A stretch of 64,000 nucleotides of DNA from Cyclina sinensis. Lineage: Eukaryota; Mollusca; Bivalvia; Venerida; Veneridae. Positions 1-24,580 of this stretch are shown piece after piece. Every line of letters begins with the position of its first letter. The first letter of the stretch is position 1. The stretch is taken from NCBI GenBank assembly GCA_012932295.1, contig JAAONU010000001.1, forward strand, positions 30,969,449-31,033,448. Reading direction: 5' to 3'. The translations under genes were made by a program, and so were the position numbers. Below the pieces are notes generated by a model. That model had not been told where the DNA came from and did no database searches. It saw only the letters and a list, made by a program, of their open reading frames with translations.

Positions 1-479
1 TGCTTCGTTCAGTGCTCTTCATCATAATTTTGGTTTTGTAAGAGGGCAGGTCATCCTACCATTTTTATGTGTCCATACTATTACTTTACTTCTCTGTGTA
101 AGAAGCGGCTAACATATCAACATGAAGAGGCAATTAGGATGTGCGGCAAAAGCCCCGAACCGACAGTCAGCAAGAGATTACAATTTACAGTCTTAAAGTG
201 ACTACAGTGCCATTTGCAAATATCTGTACAATACCACAGCTAAGACTTATCCTGTAGAAATACATTTGATTAAATGTTGCAGATGTTTTAATATCATTAT
301 ATACATCTTTCATCTTCAAACCTAGAAGTTACTGTAATGATGAGCTACAGAAATGTTGGTATTGGAAAGTAATCTACATAGTTGATTCATAATTTCAAAC
401 TTGAAGTCATTTTTAGAGTTCAGTGTGTGTTTTGTTGAATTTATAGTCTGTAGCAAAAACAACTGATCTTTGTTTGCAG
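1..479 (+). other. Intron upstream of the first visible IRE1 exon
   Basis: No exon is recognisable here. The interval ends in a pyrimidine-rich acceptor (tttgcag) directly before the first IRE1 exon in the window. The signal peptide and roughly the first 60 residues of IRE1, judged by family length, must lie to the left of the window. Confidence 0.7.
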
Positions 480-12129
<11,650 letters not shown>

Positions 12130-13099
12130 CCGTGATGCCTGAATTTGTATTTAATACAATTTGTGATACAGCGTCCAAGCATAAAGAACTCATTTATGAG
12201 ATAAATGTACAAAATGGAAGGTTCATTGGAAGCAGTATGGTGAGAATTTCAGTCTGATACAGTTAATACGGAATACAGGAATATGTGGAGGATTGATTAA
12301 AGATGTAAATTGCCTTGAAAAGTGGATATGCAATGGTATTTGCTCATATTGTCCAGATTCAGCATTAAAGGATGTTTCTAGGGACAAAGGATTAGTTATG
12401 AAAAAAGAAGTGATGTCTCATAAGTTTATGTTCAAGCATTTTTGTACAGTGTTACAATGAAAACTCAACAATTTTACAGTCAGTGTGCATGGACACAGGA
12501 TTTGAGACAATGTTTTTGCACTTTATATTTAGTTTCACAGGGTTGGTTGTTGTGTATAAATTGTAAAATGCATGGATTGAGATAAATTGATTTTAGAAAA
12601 GGGGGTGAAATGCAGTGATGAGAAAAATCTGTTAATGATAGTTTAGAAGTTAAATGTGTATTTTGGATAATATAAACTGTACAGTGGTGGAGAACAAATT
12701 TATTATGTTATCAGTTATAGTAATTTATTGCAAGATTAAACAATTGTTTTTGTTAAAGAAAATTTGAGGTAAAAAACTGTTATAAATGTAATATCAGACT
12801 CATCTGAAATTCATTATCAATAGTTTTCCATATCTTGTAAATGTATTTCTGGCCCACTTCTGGTTTAAGTTACTTGAAAGCTTGGAATATTTGTCAGAGG
12901 ACAGAAAATTTAGAATGAATGTATGAAAAGAAAGCTGTTCAAATTGGACATGTTTTAGAAGAGTTTTTTTTTCTTTAGAGAACATAGCATTTTTCTTTGC
13001 TTTAATATAATGTCCATCACAGGTGATGCAGTGCATTGGACATAAAAGCTGGCTAGTTAATTGCAGGGTTTTTATTTTAAGTCTGCTCCCAGTTGATTG
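12130..13099 (+). other. IRE1 3' untranslated region and flank
   Basis: No ORF of note follows the IRE1 stop. The transcript probably continues, but I cannot place the poly(A) site with confidence. Candidate AATAAA signals lie far downstream, for example 14688-14693. Confidence 0.4.
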
Positions 13100-13390
13100 T
13101 TTGTTTGTTTTGGGGTTTAACGCCGATTTCAACATTTGTTATATCTCGGCGGTCAGTCCACCTAACCGGTTTTCCTGGATAACTAACCAGTAATTGCCAA
13201 TTTCTCCGCAAGTGACTGACTACTGTTCCCACATGATCTACTCTGAATCAGCGGTGAGAGACAAATGAACATAAGACACAATGTCTGAGAACAATTGTCA
13301 CGGAGAAATTTTGCCCTGCCCAGGGGTCGAACCAACGACCGATGGATTACTAATCCAGTGCTCTACCTATTGAGCTAAGCGGGCGGGCAA
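13100..13390 (-). repeat. tRNA-derived SINE, Meta-domain-like bivalve family
   Basis: On the minus strand the element starts with a tRNA-like head: gcccgcttagctcaatagg (box A) and ggttcgacccc (box B). A central conserved domain follows (cacggagaaatt.. acaatgtctgagaa.. ctccgcaagtgac.. cctggataac), and the tail is gttgaaatcggcgttaaacc. This order and the central motifs match Meta-SINEs that I recall as abundant in bivalves; the family name is from memory. It is well preserved over about 290 bp. Confidence 0.8.
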
Positions 13391-16300
13391 CTCCCAGTTG
13401 ATCCTGAACTAATTGAACAAATACAAAAGCTGAATTCATTAAACCTGACACAAATTTGTGTTTACAGCAAAATTGAGAATATTATATGTATTAGAATAGT
13501 GTCGAGAATATGACAGCATTGGAAACTGAAGTTTTAAAACATGTGCAATATGGATCTTGTGATAGGCTTTTGAGTGTCTGGGCTAGATTCACAAATGAGG
13601 GTAGAGCTTACAACCTTGCCACTGTCACTTTACTGTATCACTGTCAAGAGTTTTATTGATGGATGAATTTGGTATTGGCTGTAATACTTCACACACCTGT
13701 TGTTATGAGAAGGTTAGGCAGTTTTGAATGCAGTTAACAAAATGGACCATCGTCCTATAATCATTTCACAAATGCAGACTATGCTGTAGGTAAGACAGTG
13801 TAAAGTAGATGGGCATTAAGTCTTTTATGTCTTTTATAGCTCGATATCTGTCTCATTTTATTGGTGCATCTCTTAAGAGTGAGCCGTTAAGCCAATGTTC
13901 AAAGTAATGTGTTTACTTTTACCGTGTGGGATATGAAGCAAGATGCAGTAGAACTATAGAGATAGGTTTTGATCTAGGATATTGTAAATGCGTATTGTAA
14001 AATGTTGAAACATAATCTATTTAGAAAGTTCACTTAAAAAATCAGTCAGAAATTGCTCTGATTTGAGGATTTTGAATTTGTTAGGCAGTAGGTTTAAGTT
14101 TCCTTTACTGTCATACAGTCAAGTTTATTTGAGGTAGGAAAAATGTTACTTTTGTATTTGGGACAGAGTGTGCGGAGGTGGTTTTCTTTCAAGTTTCATC
14201 TGTGTATTATAGTGTGAAAATACAAGTGGTGTTTTGCAAGACAATGAAAGTTTGAATATTACAAACAGAAACATTACAAACTGATTTCCCCTGCTCTACA
14301 GTTTCAAGATATTTCATGACAAACTGTATTTTGTAAAATGTCTACCTATTTATATGTATATATTTATTAAAGAATGTTGTTAAGAATATTTTCTCTTTTT
14401 TTAATCTCTGTTTATGTATTGAAATATTATGGTTGGTTTCTTTATTTTATTTATATTTGTGAACTGAATTTGTAGTAGGCAGTTAAGTTTGAATATTAAT
14501 TTTTGAAATTATATTAGTTGTAAAAGTGACCCTGAATATTTCAGAATTTCAGTTTGCATTAATCTGTATTACTAGTAAAACTTACATTACCTATCTTCAC
14601 ACTTGAATATTTTCATTGAGAATTTTTTTCCCTCTCAGTTGGTAAAGTTGAATATGATAAAAATCTTTTATCTCTGTCCCAGTCATAAATAAAATTCACA
14701 GTGAAACTGGGAAGTATATTTTCATTTATGTATCTGTTAGAAGTGAAAGAATTGTTCTTACTTCCATTTCATATGATTTCTGAACATTCACCACATTTTC
14801 AGCATTTGTCTTGTCTGTCATGCATCTTTATCATTTTGAACACTAATATAATTTTAGAGCATATGCAAAACAAAATTGCACTTATTTTCAAAATTGTAGT
14901 GTATTTGATAAAGATGTTACAAGCTTTGCACTGAGATATTTGCACTTGGCTTCCATCCGTGGGATATAATGTGGGCCCAGTATCAACCTTGTGCATAGTA
15001 TAGCTCAGTACGAAACAAAAAACCTCTGATTTTTTAACATTCCAATAGCTTCCCTGTAATATAAGTCCTAAAAGTAAAATCATTTTCAGTTTGAAATTAC
15101 AATATTTACACTTTACTTGTTAGTAGTTTTCTCACCTAAGACCTTGACATTAAGTTTACTTTTGAAATGATAAGTTTCTTGGAAAGATTTAAGTTATAGA
15201 TAAGAAAAGCAAAACTTAGCAATTACTGGTCATTAGAATTTGGTTTTTGTTGTTCATCCATCATCTTTTCAAAGTATCTCTTAGGGTATGAATCTTTATT
15301 AAAATCTTAGGTAAAATGGAGTTTCTTGTTATTATTTTCTATTGTTCAAACTTAGGTTGTATGATCAGTTTATTCAAGAATGGAATACAGTGATAAATGA
15401 AATGCCAAAACTTGACAGCTGTTGCAAATAAAAAACAAATTTCATTCTTTAAGAATTTATTTTAAAAATTTGTAATAATGATCTAAGAAAACAAAATCAC
15501 CTTCTTGCCATTAAGTTCAAAACAGGTTAATATCATAACATTCAAAGAAATAATCAACTCTGTAAATTATGTAAACGGATATGGTTGAACCTGAATTTCA
15601 TTTTTACTTTGTTATACAAAATATTCAGATTTAAGAATGAAACATTTAGGTAATGAATAAGGAAATTTGGTAAGTTAATGTCGACAAAAAAATAACATAC
15701 CAAAATATTTCAAAGAAGCCATGAAGCGTAAAGAAAACATTTAGAAAAATATAACATTCTAACTTTAATTTATTGTGATAAATGTACTGTTTGTCTCTTC
15801 ATATGTATGTTTGTGTTGTTCATATGTAACTATTGCTTGTAATAGTCATGTTATCTTTATTATTGTTAATGGCCAATGGCATGAATTATGCTGATTTTTG
15901 TTATGAACAGAAAATAAAAACAAGACTTTCAACTGAACTGAATCATTACTGTTTCTTTTATTTCTATATTGATGTAAATCGCATGCTAGAAATTACATAT
16001 TCAGCAAAGACAAGTTGCCCCACAAATTGAATACATGCATTTTTGTTTTTCGTTACCTAACAATTTATTAGCTTTAGATGACTTTAGCTGTCCAGAATGT
16101 AAGAATATTGTTGTTTTTGTGTTTCATTGCAAAATTTTGCACACATAATGATAATGTTTTTAAACATGTCTGCATGCATATAAATCCACTGATTAAGTAG
16201 AAGAAAAATTACCAGCCTTGACATACATGTACATGTTGTGATGCCACTTTTCCTTGATTACGTGTGTGTGATTTTAAAACTGAAACAGAGTAAGATTCGG

Positions 16301-17043
16301 TTTATGAGTATGAAGAGTGACCAGATAATTATAGTTCTGAAGGTTTTTGAATTAACTCATGCAGGAAGGTGATCATTTTTCTTTATAAAACTCTACATGT
16401 TTATCTGCTAATTTTGTGTTTTTAAGTGTCCATCTTACTTCTTAAATGCCTGTGATTTCCACTGAACCCTTATTGATGCTTTAGATAATTTTTTTGTAGA
16501 CATTGTCAAGAAAGTTGCCAGAATTCATAATTACAGATTTCTGAATAATGGTCTACTACAAAAGTTACGTTGTTGTTGTTTTTTTTTGCCTGGACATATG
16601 GAAATCAACTTATGCATACTTGCTTTTCTCATTTTAAATTCTTAAAACTGAACTGTATAAATGTTATTCTTAAAATATATTTGTCTTGGTGTTAAACTAA
16701 TCCAGTTCATTTGTGTAGATATCATTATTGTTCAAAGTTTAGATTACGAAATTATCAGAGGGCTCTGGGTTTATTAAAAGAGTTATTAATTTAAGACATT
16801 AATTGTTTTATTATAACTATAGATTTTATATTATTGTGCAATATCATTGTTATCAAACTTCTTTGCTTAGAGATTCAGTGAAAAGTTCAAGCATTTACAT
16901 GAAAGTGATTTTTTTTATCAAAGCTTTTAAACAGATCACTCTAAGGTCATCATTAGACAACAGACAGCAAAAAAAGGAGTATTTATTTTTTGTACAAAGG
17001 ATGAAAATTTATGAAAATTTCATTTTATTTATTCTGCAGGCAT
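13391..17043. other. Intergenic or distal 3' UTR sequence without recognisable genes
   Basis: The stretch is AT-rich, and only short ORFs of random appearance occur on both strands. It may include the rest of the IRE1 3' UTR. I see no RNA gene or transposon end. Confidence 0.5.
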
Positions 17044-17619
17044 TTATTTTTGTTTGTTATTTGTATATTTTTTATCAAAACTCATGATATATTTTTTTTT
17101 CCATGTGGTTATGTTGTATTGTTCCCAATTACAGTATTTAATAATGAGAGTAAGGTCATAAGATAAAAAGCTTGCAGAAACGAATCTTTTTTTTTTACAC
17201 AATGTGACTGGCTGGCTATGTAACATGCGTATTCGAGTCTGTAAAAACTTAAGTACTGAAAGGTCATTAACTTCAATTAAACATCTATTGGTAGGCAATT
17301 CCATTTTGATAGAGGGTCTTTTATAAATGCATTTTATTTTACTTTTTTTGCTCTTCTGTAGATTTGCAATATCTTTATTTTCTAAATCCTCTTCCCCAAT
17401 TGATAATTCTCTAATATATTTACTAAGCCTAGAACATAGACACAAAGCATTCTGTATACCGGTACTGATTTTATTTTTAAGAACCTGCATCAGTTTTCTT
17501 ATGTTAATGTGCATTAAATGGCAGGTTTTTTTTGTCAGTTCATCGTGTGTTAATATGTTTGATACATGATTTATTATCTGTAAGAAATTATGAGACAATT
17601 TAGAAGTTACAATTTCCAT
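17044..17619 (-). CDS. Hypothetical 191-residue ORF, possible exon or pseudogene
   Basis: This ORF stays open for 191 codons in DNA of roughly 65-70% A+T, which is unlikely by chance. The product is basic and helical-looking, with Lys-rich stretches (LQKSKKSKIK), several Cys residues and no signal peptide or obvious domain. I do not recognise it. Directly upstream (17620-17690, minus) another frame reads on as protein-like sequence (FSVDFNKYPAYKEML) that would join with a 1-nt frame change. The start ATG at 17619 may therefore not be the true start, and the locus may be a frameshifted pseudogene or retrocopy. It lies about 5 kb downstream of IRE1 in opposite orientation. Function unknown. Confidence 0.4.
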   Translation of the reverse strand: MEIVTSKLSHNFLQIINHVSNILTHDELTKKTCHLMHINIRKLMQVLKNKISTGIQNALCLCSRLSKYIRELSIGEEDLENKDIANLQKSKKSKIKCIYKRPSIKMELPTNRCLIEVNDLSVLKFLQTRIRMLHSQPVTLCKKKRFVSASFLSYDLTLIIKYCNWEQYNITTWKKKYIMSFDKKYTNNKQK

Positions 17620-17984
17620 GTTATTTAAACCTCAGCATTTCTTTATAGGCTGGGTATTTATTGAAATCAACCGAGAATAATTTTTCAGTGTGAATATTTT
17701 CATGTACTATGTTTTCATAATAAAATATATTGGAAAAGATGACTAAGTATTTGTTTACACATTTTAATGTCACAAGCCTGTTAGGACTACCTTGACCTTC
17801 TTAGCATTGCTACCTGATCAGCTGTCGTTTTCATATGCCCTCCTCCCTAAAAGTTGGAGTTGTTTTCAGATGTTTTTACACATGGTGTTGCTTAACAGCT
17901 AGGTAATGTATAGGACCTTTTAACATAATGATAATACATTTCTGACATTCAGGTGGTTTTATGGCATTTTAATTAGCTCACCTG

Positions 17985-18660
17985 AGCACAGCTCAGGGTG
18001 AGCCATTAGGATCATTGATTGTCCATTCTCATGCATCATCAGCAATTTGGCTTGAACGACTTCACCTCCTCTACCGCTAAGCCAACTTTGACGAAACATG
18101 CCTGGGATATTCCTTGCATGAAGCTCTACCAAAGTTGATCAAAGAATTGAATTCTATCAAGAACTCTAGCTGGTTGCTATGGCAACATAAAAGAAAAAGT
18201 TTTAAAAGTTCTTGTCTGAAACAACAAGGCCCTGAGCTTTAAAATTTGGTATGTAGCATTGTCTAGTGGACCACTACCAAGTTTGTTGAAATCATACCCT
18301 TGTGATCAAATTTGGCCCAGCTCTGGGGGTCAATTTATTTTACATAGGCTTATATAGGGAACTCTTTAAAAATCTTCTTGTCTGAAACCACAAGGCCCTG
18401 AGCCTTAAGATTTGGTATGTAGCAATTTTAAGTGAACCTCTACCAAGTTTGTTCAAATTATACATCTGGGGTCAAATTTAACCCCACCGCGTGTCAATTG
18501 ATTTAACAAAGCCTTATATAGGGACAACTTTGAAAATCTTCTTGTCTGAAACCACAAGGCTCTGAGCCTTAAGATTTGGTATGTAGCAATGTCTAGTGGA
18601 CCTTTACCAAGGGTCAAATTGGTCCAAACCAGGTGTCAGTTGATTTTACATTACTCTCTT
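17985..18660. repeat. ~165-bp tandem repeats with a shared head segment
   Basis: The phrase cttgtctgaaaccacaaggc recurs at 18211, 18377 and 18541, giving periods of 166 and 164 bp. Each copy continues with gatttggtatgtagca, ctaccaagtttgttcaaat and a ggggtcaatt segment. The last copy is truncated. The leading part (agctcacctgagcac.. at 17985) resembles a dispersed repeat that I recall from bivalve genomes. Confidence 0.75.
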
Positions 18661-20435
18661 GCGCATCGGCCAAATGTTTCACTTTCTTACCTCTGCTCAA
18701 AGTCAATTTTCAAAACAATATTTTTATTTTTAAACATGGAAATCCACAGTTACTTTTCTGCCAATTAGTGACAAGCCTACAACAAAACGTCCATACATAC
18801 ACTTGACAACCCAAAATGTAAACAAACAATGCATGTCTGCATGTTACTTATGTATTTCACTTTTCAAAGTTTTTTTTTAATATGTATATGTAAATAAATC
18901 AGTAAAACCATCAAAAAAGTTAAAATCAAGATGGTATGGTTGTTTTTAGATGTTTAATTGCTGTATTTAGATGTTATCATAAATGTGTAGTTGAAATGTG
19001 TTTTACAAAATTGCATACATGTGATAACTTCGGTAGCTCACAACTGGATTTTCAGCTGGATTTTTAGCTTGAAAACTGGAATTTTTTTATCTACTCGTTT
19101 TCGCAAAAAGAAAGACAAGAAGAACAGAAAAGAAAACTAATGAAGTGTTTTTTGGTTAATACATAAAGGTTGCACCACATGCAAAAGGCATAATCTGTTC
19201 CCTTAGCACACTTTCCTGTCCATTTATATTCAGATTCCCACTGATGATTGAATTTTTGTTCTTGTCTTTTGAATTTTAGCTTTTGGACCCGAGTCCTTAC
19301 ACAGATCCCATTTTGTGAAAAGTCTGGGATGTGTTTCCAGTTTCACCAGATTTTTTTTTAACAAAATTACAAACGATTTTAAGATGTAAATTATGTTGAT
19401 ACATTATAATTGTTGCTTTCAAAAGTAACCACGACAGAAATATTTAAGTCTTAGAGAAAAGGAAACTTTTTCAATGAAAAACTGGTACTTATAATTAAAT
19501 AATGAACACTTATCTTAATCAATCAATTGAATGTTGTAAGTTTGCCATATAAAGAGTCTCCAAGACACTGTTTTCTATAAATATTAAAATACGGCGGGGT
19601 CGCGGAAATATATGACAAACGGAACTTATCCGAGATTTTCACTCGCTGCCTTATGTTGAATGAACTAAATATTTGCTGAATTTGGTTTCCTACAATTTGT
19701 TAAGCTTGTCTTAAAACTACTTGACCTTTTCTTATAAATAAATCCGAGAATAAAAACAAAAATACCAAAAGTATTTTAGTCATTTACTTACACTGTTTAA
19801 AAGGTTAGAGTAACATTAGTAATGCATTGATGTTTAACCGTTTGCCTCTAAAATTTAGCATTCAATTAATTTGTTAAGTTGTACACAGCATTTTTCTACT
19901 GGGTGTACATCCCCAAGCGAATTATATTGACCCAATTCAACACCCGTTGATGGCTAAATGTGTTAATTGTGTATCGAGTGTCAACACAGGATTAATTCAA
20001 TGAAAGTAGTAAAACGCGCTCTGATTGGTCAATGCTTTGAAGGTAGTATGTATTGATCGCCGTTTCCGAGTATAAGCTCCGCCCATAACCGGAGCAGAGC
20101 AAGTTATTGACGTCGGCAGATGAAAGATTTTTTTTCTTCTTGATTTTAATAACGGGAATTTTTAATTAGTACCGGGACAGCTGGAATTGATGTGGAATAA
20201 CGTGACTTTCTTAAATCCCGCCGGGATATCAGATGTATGAAATTGTCAGAAAACACCTGTCTATCAATAATTTTTGCAGTCACATGATCGTTTCAACCAA
20301 TGAAAACTGGTTAAAAGATTTTTCTGTTTTGGGGATATTGGTGCACTTTCATTGGTTGTTTAAAAGTTCATTTAAAGGTCAATATCATAAATCTACTCTT
20401 ATTAAAGCAGCAGTGTGAAGTAATGGTAGTGTATT
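18661..20435. other. Intergenic, no gene recognised
   Basis: AT-rich sequence with no convincing ORF. A short GC-richer stretch at 20010-20110 and an inverted pair aaccaatgaaa / tttcattggtt (about 20300-20360) are the only structure I see. Confidence 0.4.
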
Positions 20436-21870
20436 CTAAAGAGCTACACACAGAGATGGCACCAATCCTTAAAATCATATTCCAAAGATCACTAGACACA
20501 GGTATTGTTCCTAAGGATTGGAAACATGCCGTCATCACACCAGCATACAAAAAAGGGTCAAAATCAAAACCTAGCAATTACAGACCAATATCACTCACAT
20601 GTATAGCATCAAAACTAATGGAACACATCATTGTTTCAAACATGATGGATTACTTTGACAAACACAACATACTTTGCCCACAGCAACATGGATTCAGGTC
20701 AAAACATAGCTGTGAGACACAGCTCATTGGCTTCACACAAGAAATAGCTGACAACCTTGATCAAGGTCAACAAACTGATGTCATAGTCATGGATTTCAGT
20801 AAAGCTTTTGACAAAGTAGACCACCACAAACTCATACACAAGCTGAAACACATGGGAGTTCATCCACACATCAGTTCATGGATACAAAACTTTCTCAAAA
20901 ACAGATCACAACAAGTATAAGTGGAAAACAAGGTCTCTGACAGGCTCCCTGTGCTTTCTGGTGTCCCGCAGGGATCGGTCTTAGGTCCATGTCTCTTTCT
21001 CGCATACATCAATGACCTACCAGGAAGTGTCAGGAGCCGGGTGCGTCTATTTGCCGACGACACCATAGTTTATTTAACTATTAAATCACAAGCATCTGCA
21101 CAAACCTTACAAAATGATTTGCACAACCTTGAAATATGGGAAAAAGAATGGTCAATGGAATTCAACCCTGACAAGTGTGAAGTTCTCAGAATACACAGGA
21201 AAAAGAAACCGGTCATCTTTCCTTACACCCTACATAACACTAAACTGAAAACCACAGAAAATGCAAAATACTTAGGAGTTACAATAAGTAGCAACCTAAA
21301 ATGGTCATCCCACATAAACAATATCACAAACAAAGCAAAAAACAGCTTAAGGTTCATCAGACGAAACGTCAAAACACAAAACAAACAACTCAAAGAAGCA
21401 GCATACAAAATATATGTAAGACCACAGGTTGAATACTGCTCAACCATATGGCATCCATGGCAAAAATATCTCACACACAGAATAGAAATGGTCCAGAGGT
21501 CAGCTGCAAGGTACGTTCATAATGATTACCACTATACAAGCAGTGTAACAAACATGATCAAAGAACTAAAATGGTCAACTTTAGAACAAAGGCGAAACCA
21601 TGCCAGCCTGGTCATGCTACACAAAATAAAAAAAAAATCAGGTCAATGTTGATCACAATCACCTTACAAACACAAGAAACAGCAAATTCCTCATTCCACA
21701 ATCAAAAACACAACATCACATAAACTCATTCTTCCCAAGGACTATACGACTCTGGAACGAATTACCAACCGAGATTAAGGCTACCCCAACTGTGCCAGCT
21801 TTTATCAGTGGACTAAACAAGTTTTATAAATTTTAAAGTACTTAAAATAAATGTTTAAGTAGGATCTTTA
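20436..21870 (+). mobile_element. Jockey/CR1-like non-LTR retrotransposon, 5'-truncated and inactive (+ copy)
   Basis: This copy encodes reverse transcriptase from the N-terminal palm (YRPISLTCIASKLMEHI) through FSKAFDKVDH, the GVPQGSVLGP turn and the FADDTIVYL catalytic site, to the family C-terminus (PRTIRLWNELPTEIK). The reading frame is interrupted by TAA after RSQQV (20918-20920) and by a 1-nt homopolymer change (ten A instead of nine, near 21628-21637) that shifts frame after MLHKIKKK. The 5' end is cut at about 20436, so it lacks the endonuclease. The sequence is nearly identical to the inverted copy next to it. Confidence 0.9.
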
Positions 21871-24303
21871 GTTAAATCTTGTTTTCTTTGTTATTAACTT
21901 TTATAATTTTAAATGTTCCTGACATGCGCCTGCCTAGTATAGTCAGTATTGACTTTTGGCAGTATTAAGATCTTACTTAAACATTTATTTTAAGTACTTT
22001 AAAATCTATAAAACTTGTTTAGTCCACTGATAAAAGCTGGCACAGTTGGGGTAGCCTTAATCTCGGTCGGTAATTCGTTCCAGAGTCGTATAGTCCTTGG
22101 GAAGAATGAGTTCATGTGATGTTGTGTTTTTGATTGTGGAATGAGGAATTTGCTGTTTCTTGTGTTTGTAAGGTGATTGTGATCAACATTGACCTGATTT
22201 TTTTTTATTTTGTGTAGCATGACCAGGCTGGCATGGTTTCGCCTTTGTTCTAAAGTTGACCATTTTAGTTCTTTGATCATGTTTGTTACACTGCTTGTAT
22301 AGTGGTAATCATTATGAACGTACCTTGCAGCTGACCTCTGGACCATTTCTATTCTGTGTGTGAGATATTTTTGCCATGGATGCCATATGGTTGAGCAGTA
22401 TTCAACCTGTGGTCTTACATATGTTTTGTATGCTGCTTCTTTGAGTTGTTTGTTTTGTGTTTTGACGTTTCGTCTGATGAACCTTAAGCTGTTTTTTGCT
22501 TTGTTTGTGATATTGTTTATGTGGGATGACCAGTTTAGGTTGCTACTTATTGTAACTCCTAAGTATTTTGCATTTTCTGTGGTTTTCAGTTTAGTGTTTT
22601 GTAGGGTGTAAGGAAAGATGGCCGGTTTCTTTTTCCTGTGTATTCTGAGAACTTCACACTTGTCAGGGTTGAATTCCATTGACCATTCTTTTTCCCATAT
22701 TTCAAGGTTGTGCAAATCATTTTGTAAGGTTTGTGCAGATGCTTGTGATTTAATGGTTAAATAAACTATGGTGTCGTCGGCAAATAGACGCACCCGGCTC
22801 CTGACACTTCCTGGTAGGTCATTGATGTATGCGAGAAAGAGACATGGACCTAAGACCGATCCCTGCGGGACACCAGAAAGCACAGGGAGCCTGTCAGAGA
22901 CCTTGATTTCCACTTATACTTGTTGTGATCTGTTTTTGAGAAAGTTTTGTATCCATGAACTGATGTGTGGATGAACTCCCATGTGTTTCAGCTTGTGTAT
23001 GAGTTTGTGGTGGTCTACTTTGTCAAAAGCTTTACTGAAATCCATGACTATGACATCAGTTTGTTGACCTTGATCAAGGTTGTCAGCTATTTCTTGTGTG
23101 AAGCCAATGAGCTGTGTCTCACAGCTATGTTTTGACCTGAATCCATGTTGCTGTGGGCAAAGTATGTTGTGTTTGTCAAAGTAATCCACCATGTTTGAAA
23201 CAATGATGTGTTCCATTAGTTTTGATGCTATACATGTGAGTGATATTGGTCTGTAATTGCTAGGTTTTGATTTTGACCCTTTTTGGTATGCTGGTGTGAT
23301 GATGGCATGTTTCCAATCCTTAGGAACAATACCTGTGTCTAGTGATCTTTGGAATATGATTTTTTTGGTGCTATCTCTGTGTGTAACTCTTTGAGTAACC
23401 TAGGTGAAATCTCATCTGGACCTTGGGCTTTGTGGGGGTTTAGTCCTATCAACAACTTATCAACTCCTTGAACTGAGATGGATATTGGAGCCATGGGCGG
23501 GTGACCAAGTGATGACATTGAGCTTTTAGTTATTTGTTTGAGACTGAGTGGTGAAGGCTTTGAGAAAACTGATTCAAACTGTTTGTTTAGTATGTTCGCC
23601 TTTGACACTGGGTCACTGTAAGTATGCCAATCAGAGCTGAGTGGTGCAATTCCTACGTTTTCAGTTTTTTTGTGTTTAATAAAGTTGTAGAACTTTTTTT
23701 ATGACCTTGATCTGTATTATCTGAGAAGATGATTGACTCTAGATATGACCAATAAGCATTTCTTATTTGTTTTTGCACTGATGCCTTAAGATGTTTGAAT
23801 TTCTTTATGTTCTGACAATTCTGTGACCGAGACCTTTTTATTTTTGTGAAGAGTTTATTCCTTTTCCTAATCTGTTTAACAATATCGTGAGTAACCCATG
23901 GTAAATCAGCTTTATTTTTGCATTGTCTTGACGGTATGTGTTTGGATGATAACCTTTTGATCTCAGCTTTGAACGTGTCCCATAACTGGTTTGGGTCTTC
24001 ATTTTGATTTTGGTTGAACGTACTACTGAAAGTGACCAAGTCATTTTTGAACTCAGACCAGTTTGCTTTCTTGTATGATTTGACCAGTCGAGGGGTTTGC
24101 CTGATTCGCCCTCTTTTGACCTTAAGTTCATGGAAGACTATATCATGGTCTGATGTACCTAAGCTGGGTAAGACTTTTGTGTCATGAACGTGACCCGGAG
24201 TGTTAGTGAGAAAGAGATCTAGGATATTTTTATCCCGTGTGGGAACTTTGACCATTTGTTCAAGATTATGATTAATCATGTTCTCTGCAAAATCTGAATC
24301 TAG
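21871..24303 (-). mobile_element. Jockey/CR1-like non-LTR retrotransposon, longer inverted copy, inactive
   Basis: Read on the minus strand, it begins inside the endonuclease domain (LFLTNTPG, then the catalytic-type GTSDHDIVFHE near 24160), continues through the linker (AYWSYLES, KAQGPDEISPRLL) and reaches a complete RT with FADDTIVYL and the C-terminal PRTIRLWNELP. The longest open piece is 304 codons (21999-22913). Lesions are a frameshift near 23698, a small deletion near 23360, and the same TAA after RSQQV that the + copy has. The 3' untranslated tail probably fills 21871-21998. It ends about 280 bp beyond the stop codon of the zinc-finger gene. Confidence 0.9.
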
Positions 24304-24580
24304 TTAATAACTGGTTAACCCATTGAAACTTTAGTAGTAAGTACTGTATGAGTACTCAAATACATGTACTAAATTTGTTATTAACTGAAATCCGTTATTA
24401 ATATGAATAAATTAAGGATGTAGCTTGAAATCAGTAACTAAAAAAATAGAAGCCACAATAAGACTACATGTAACAACTACATTTAAGTACACAAAACAAA
24501 ATACATGTAAACTATAAACAGGATTTTTCTCGCATATTTCACTGGCCACAACAGAGTCCTCAGTCCTTCATGGAAAACAA
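24304..24580 (-). other. 3' flank of the zinc-finger gene
   Basis: AT-rich, with no ORF; it probably holds the 3' UTR of the minus-strand zinc-finger gene. No clear poly(A) signal on the minus strand is visible, and the LINE insertion may have displaced it. Confidence 0.4.

Noticed and set aside
13318..13390. Possible tRNA gene (A and B boxes present, minus strand)
   Set aside because: The tRNA-like part is directly joined to a long SINE body and lacks proper acceptor and anticodon stems; it is a SINE head, not a tRNA gene.
22360..22974. ORFs on the + strand (83 and 68 codons), with twins at 21223-21474 and 20860-21066
   Set aside because: They are antisense shadows of the LINE reverse transcriptase; the identical peptides occur because the two LINE copies are inverted duplicates.
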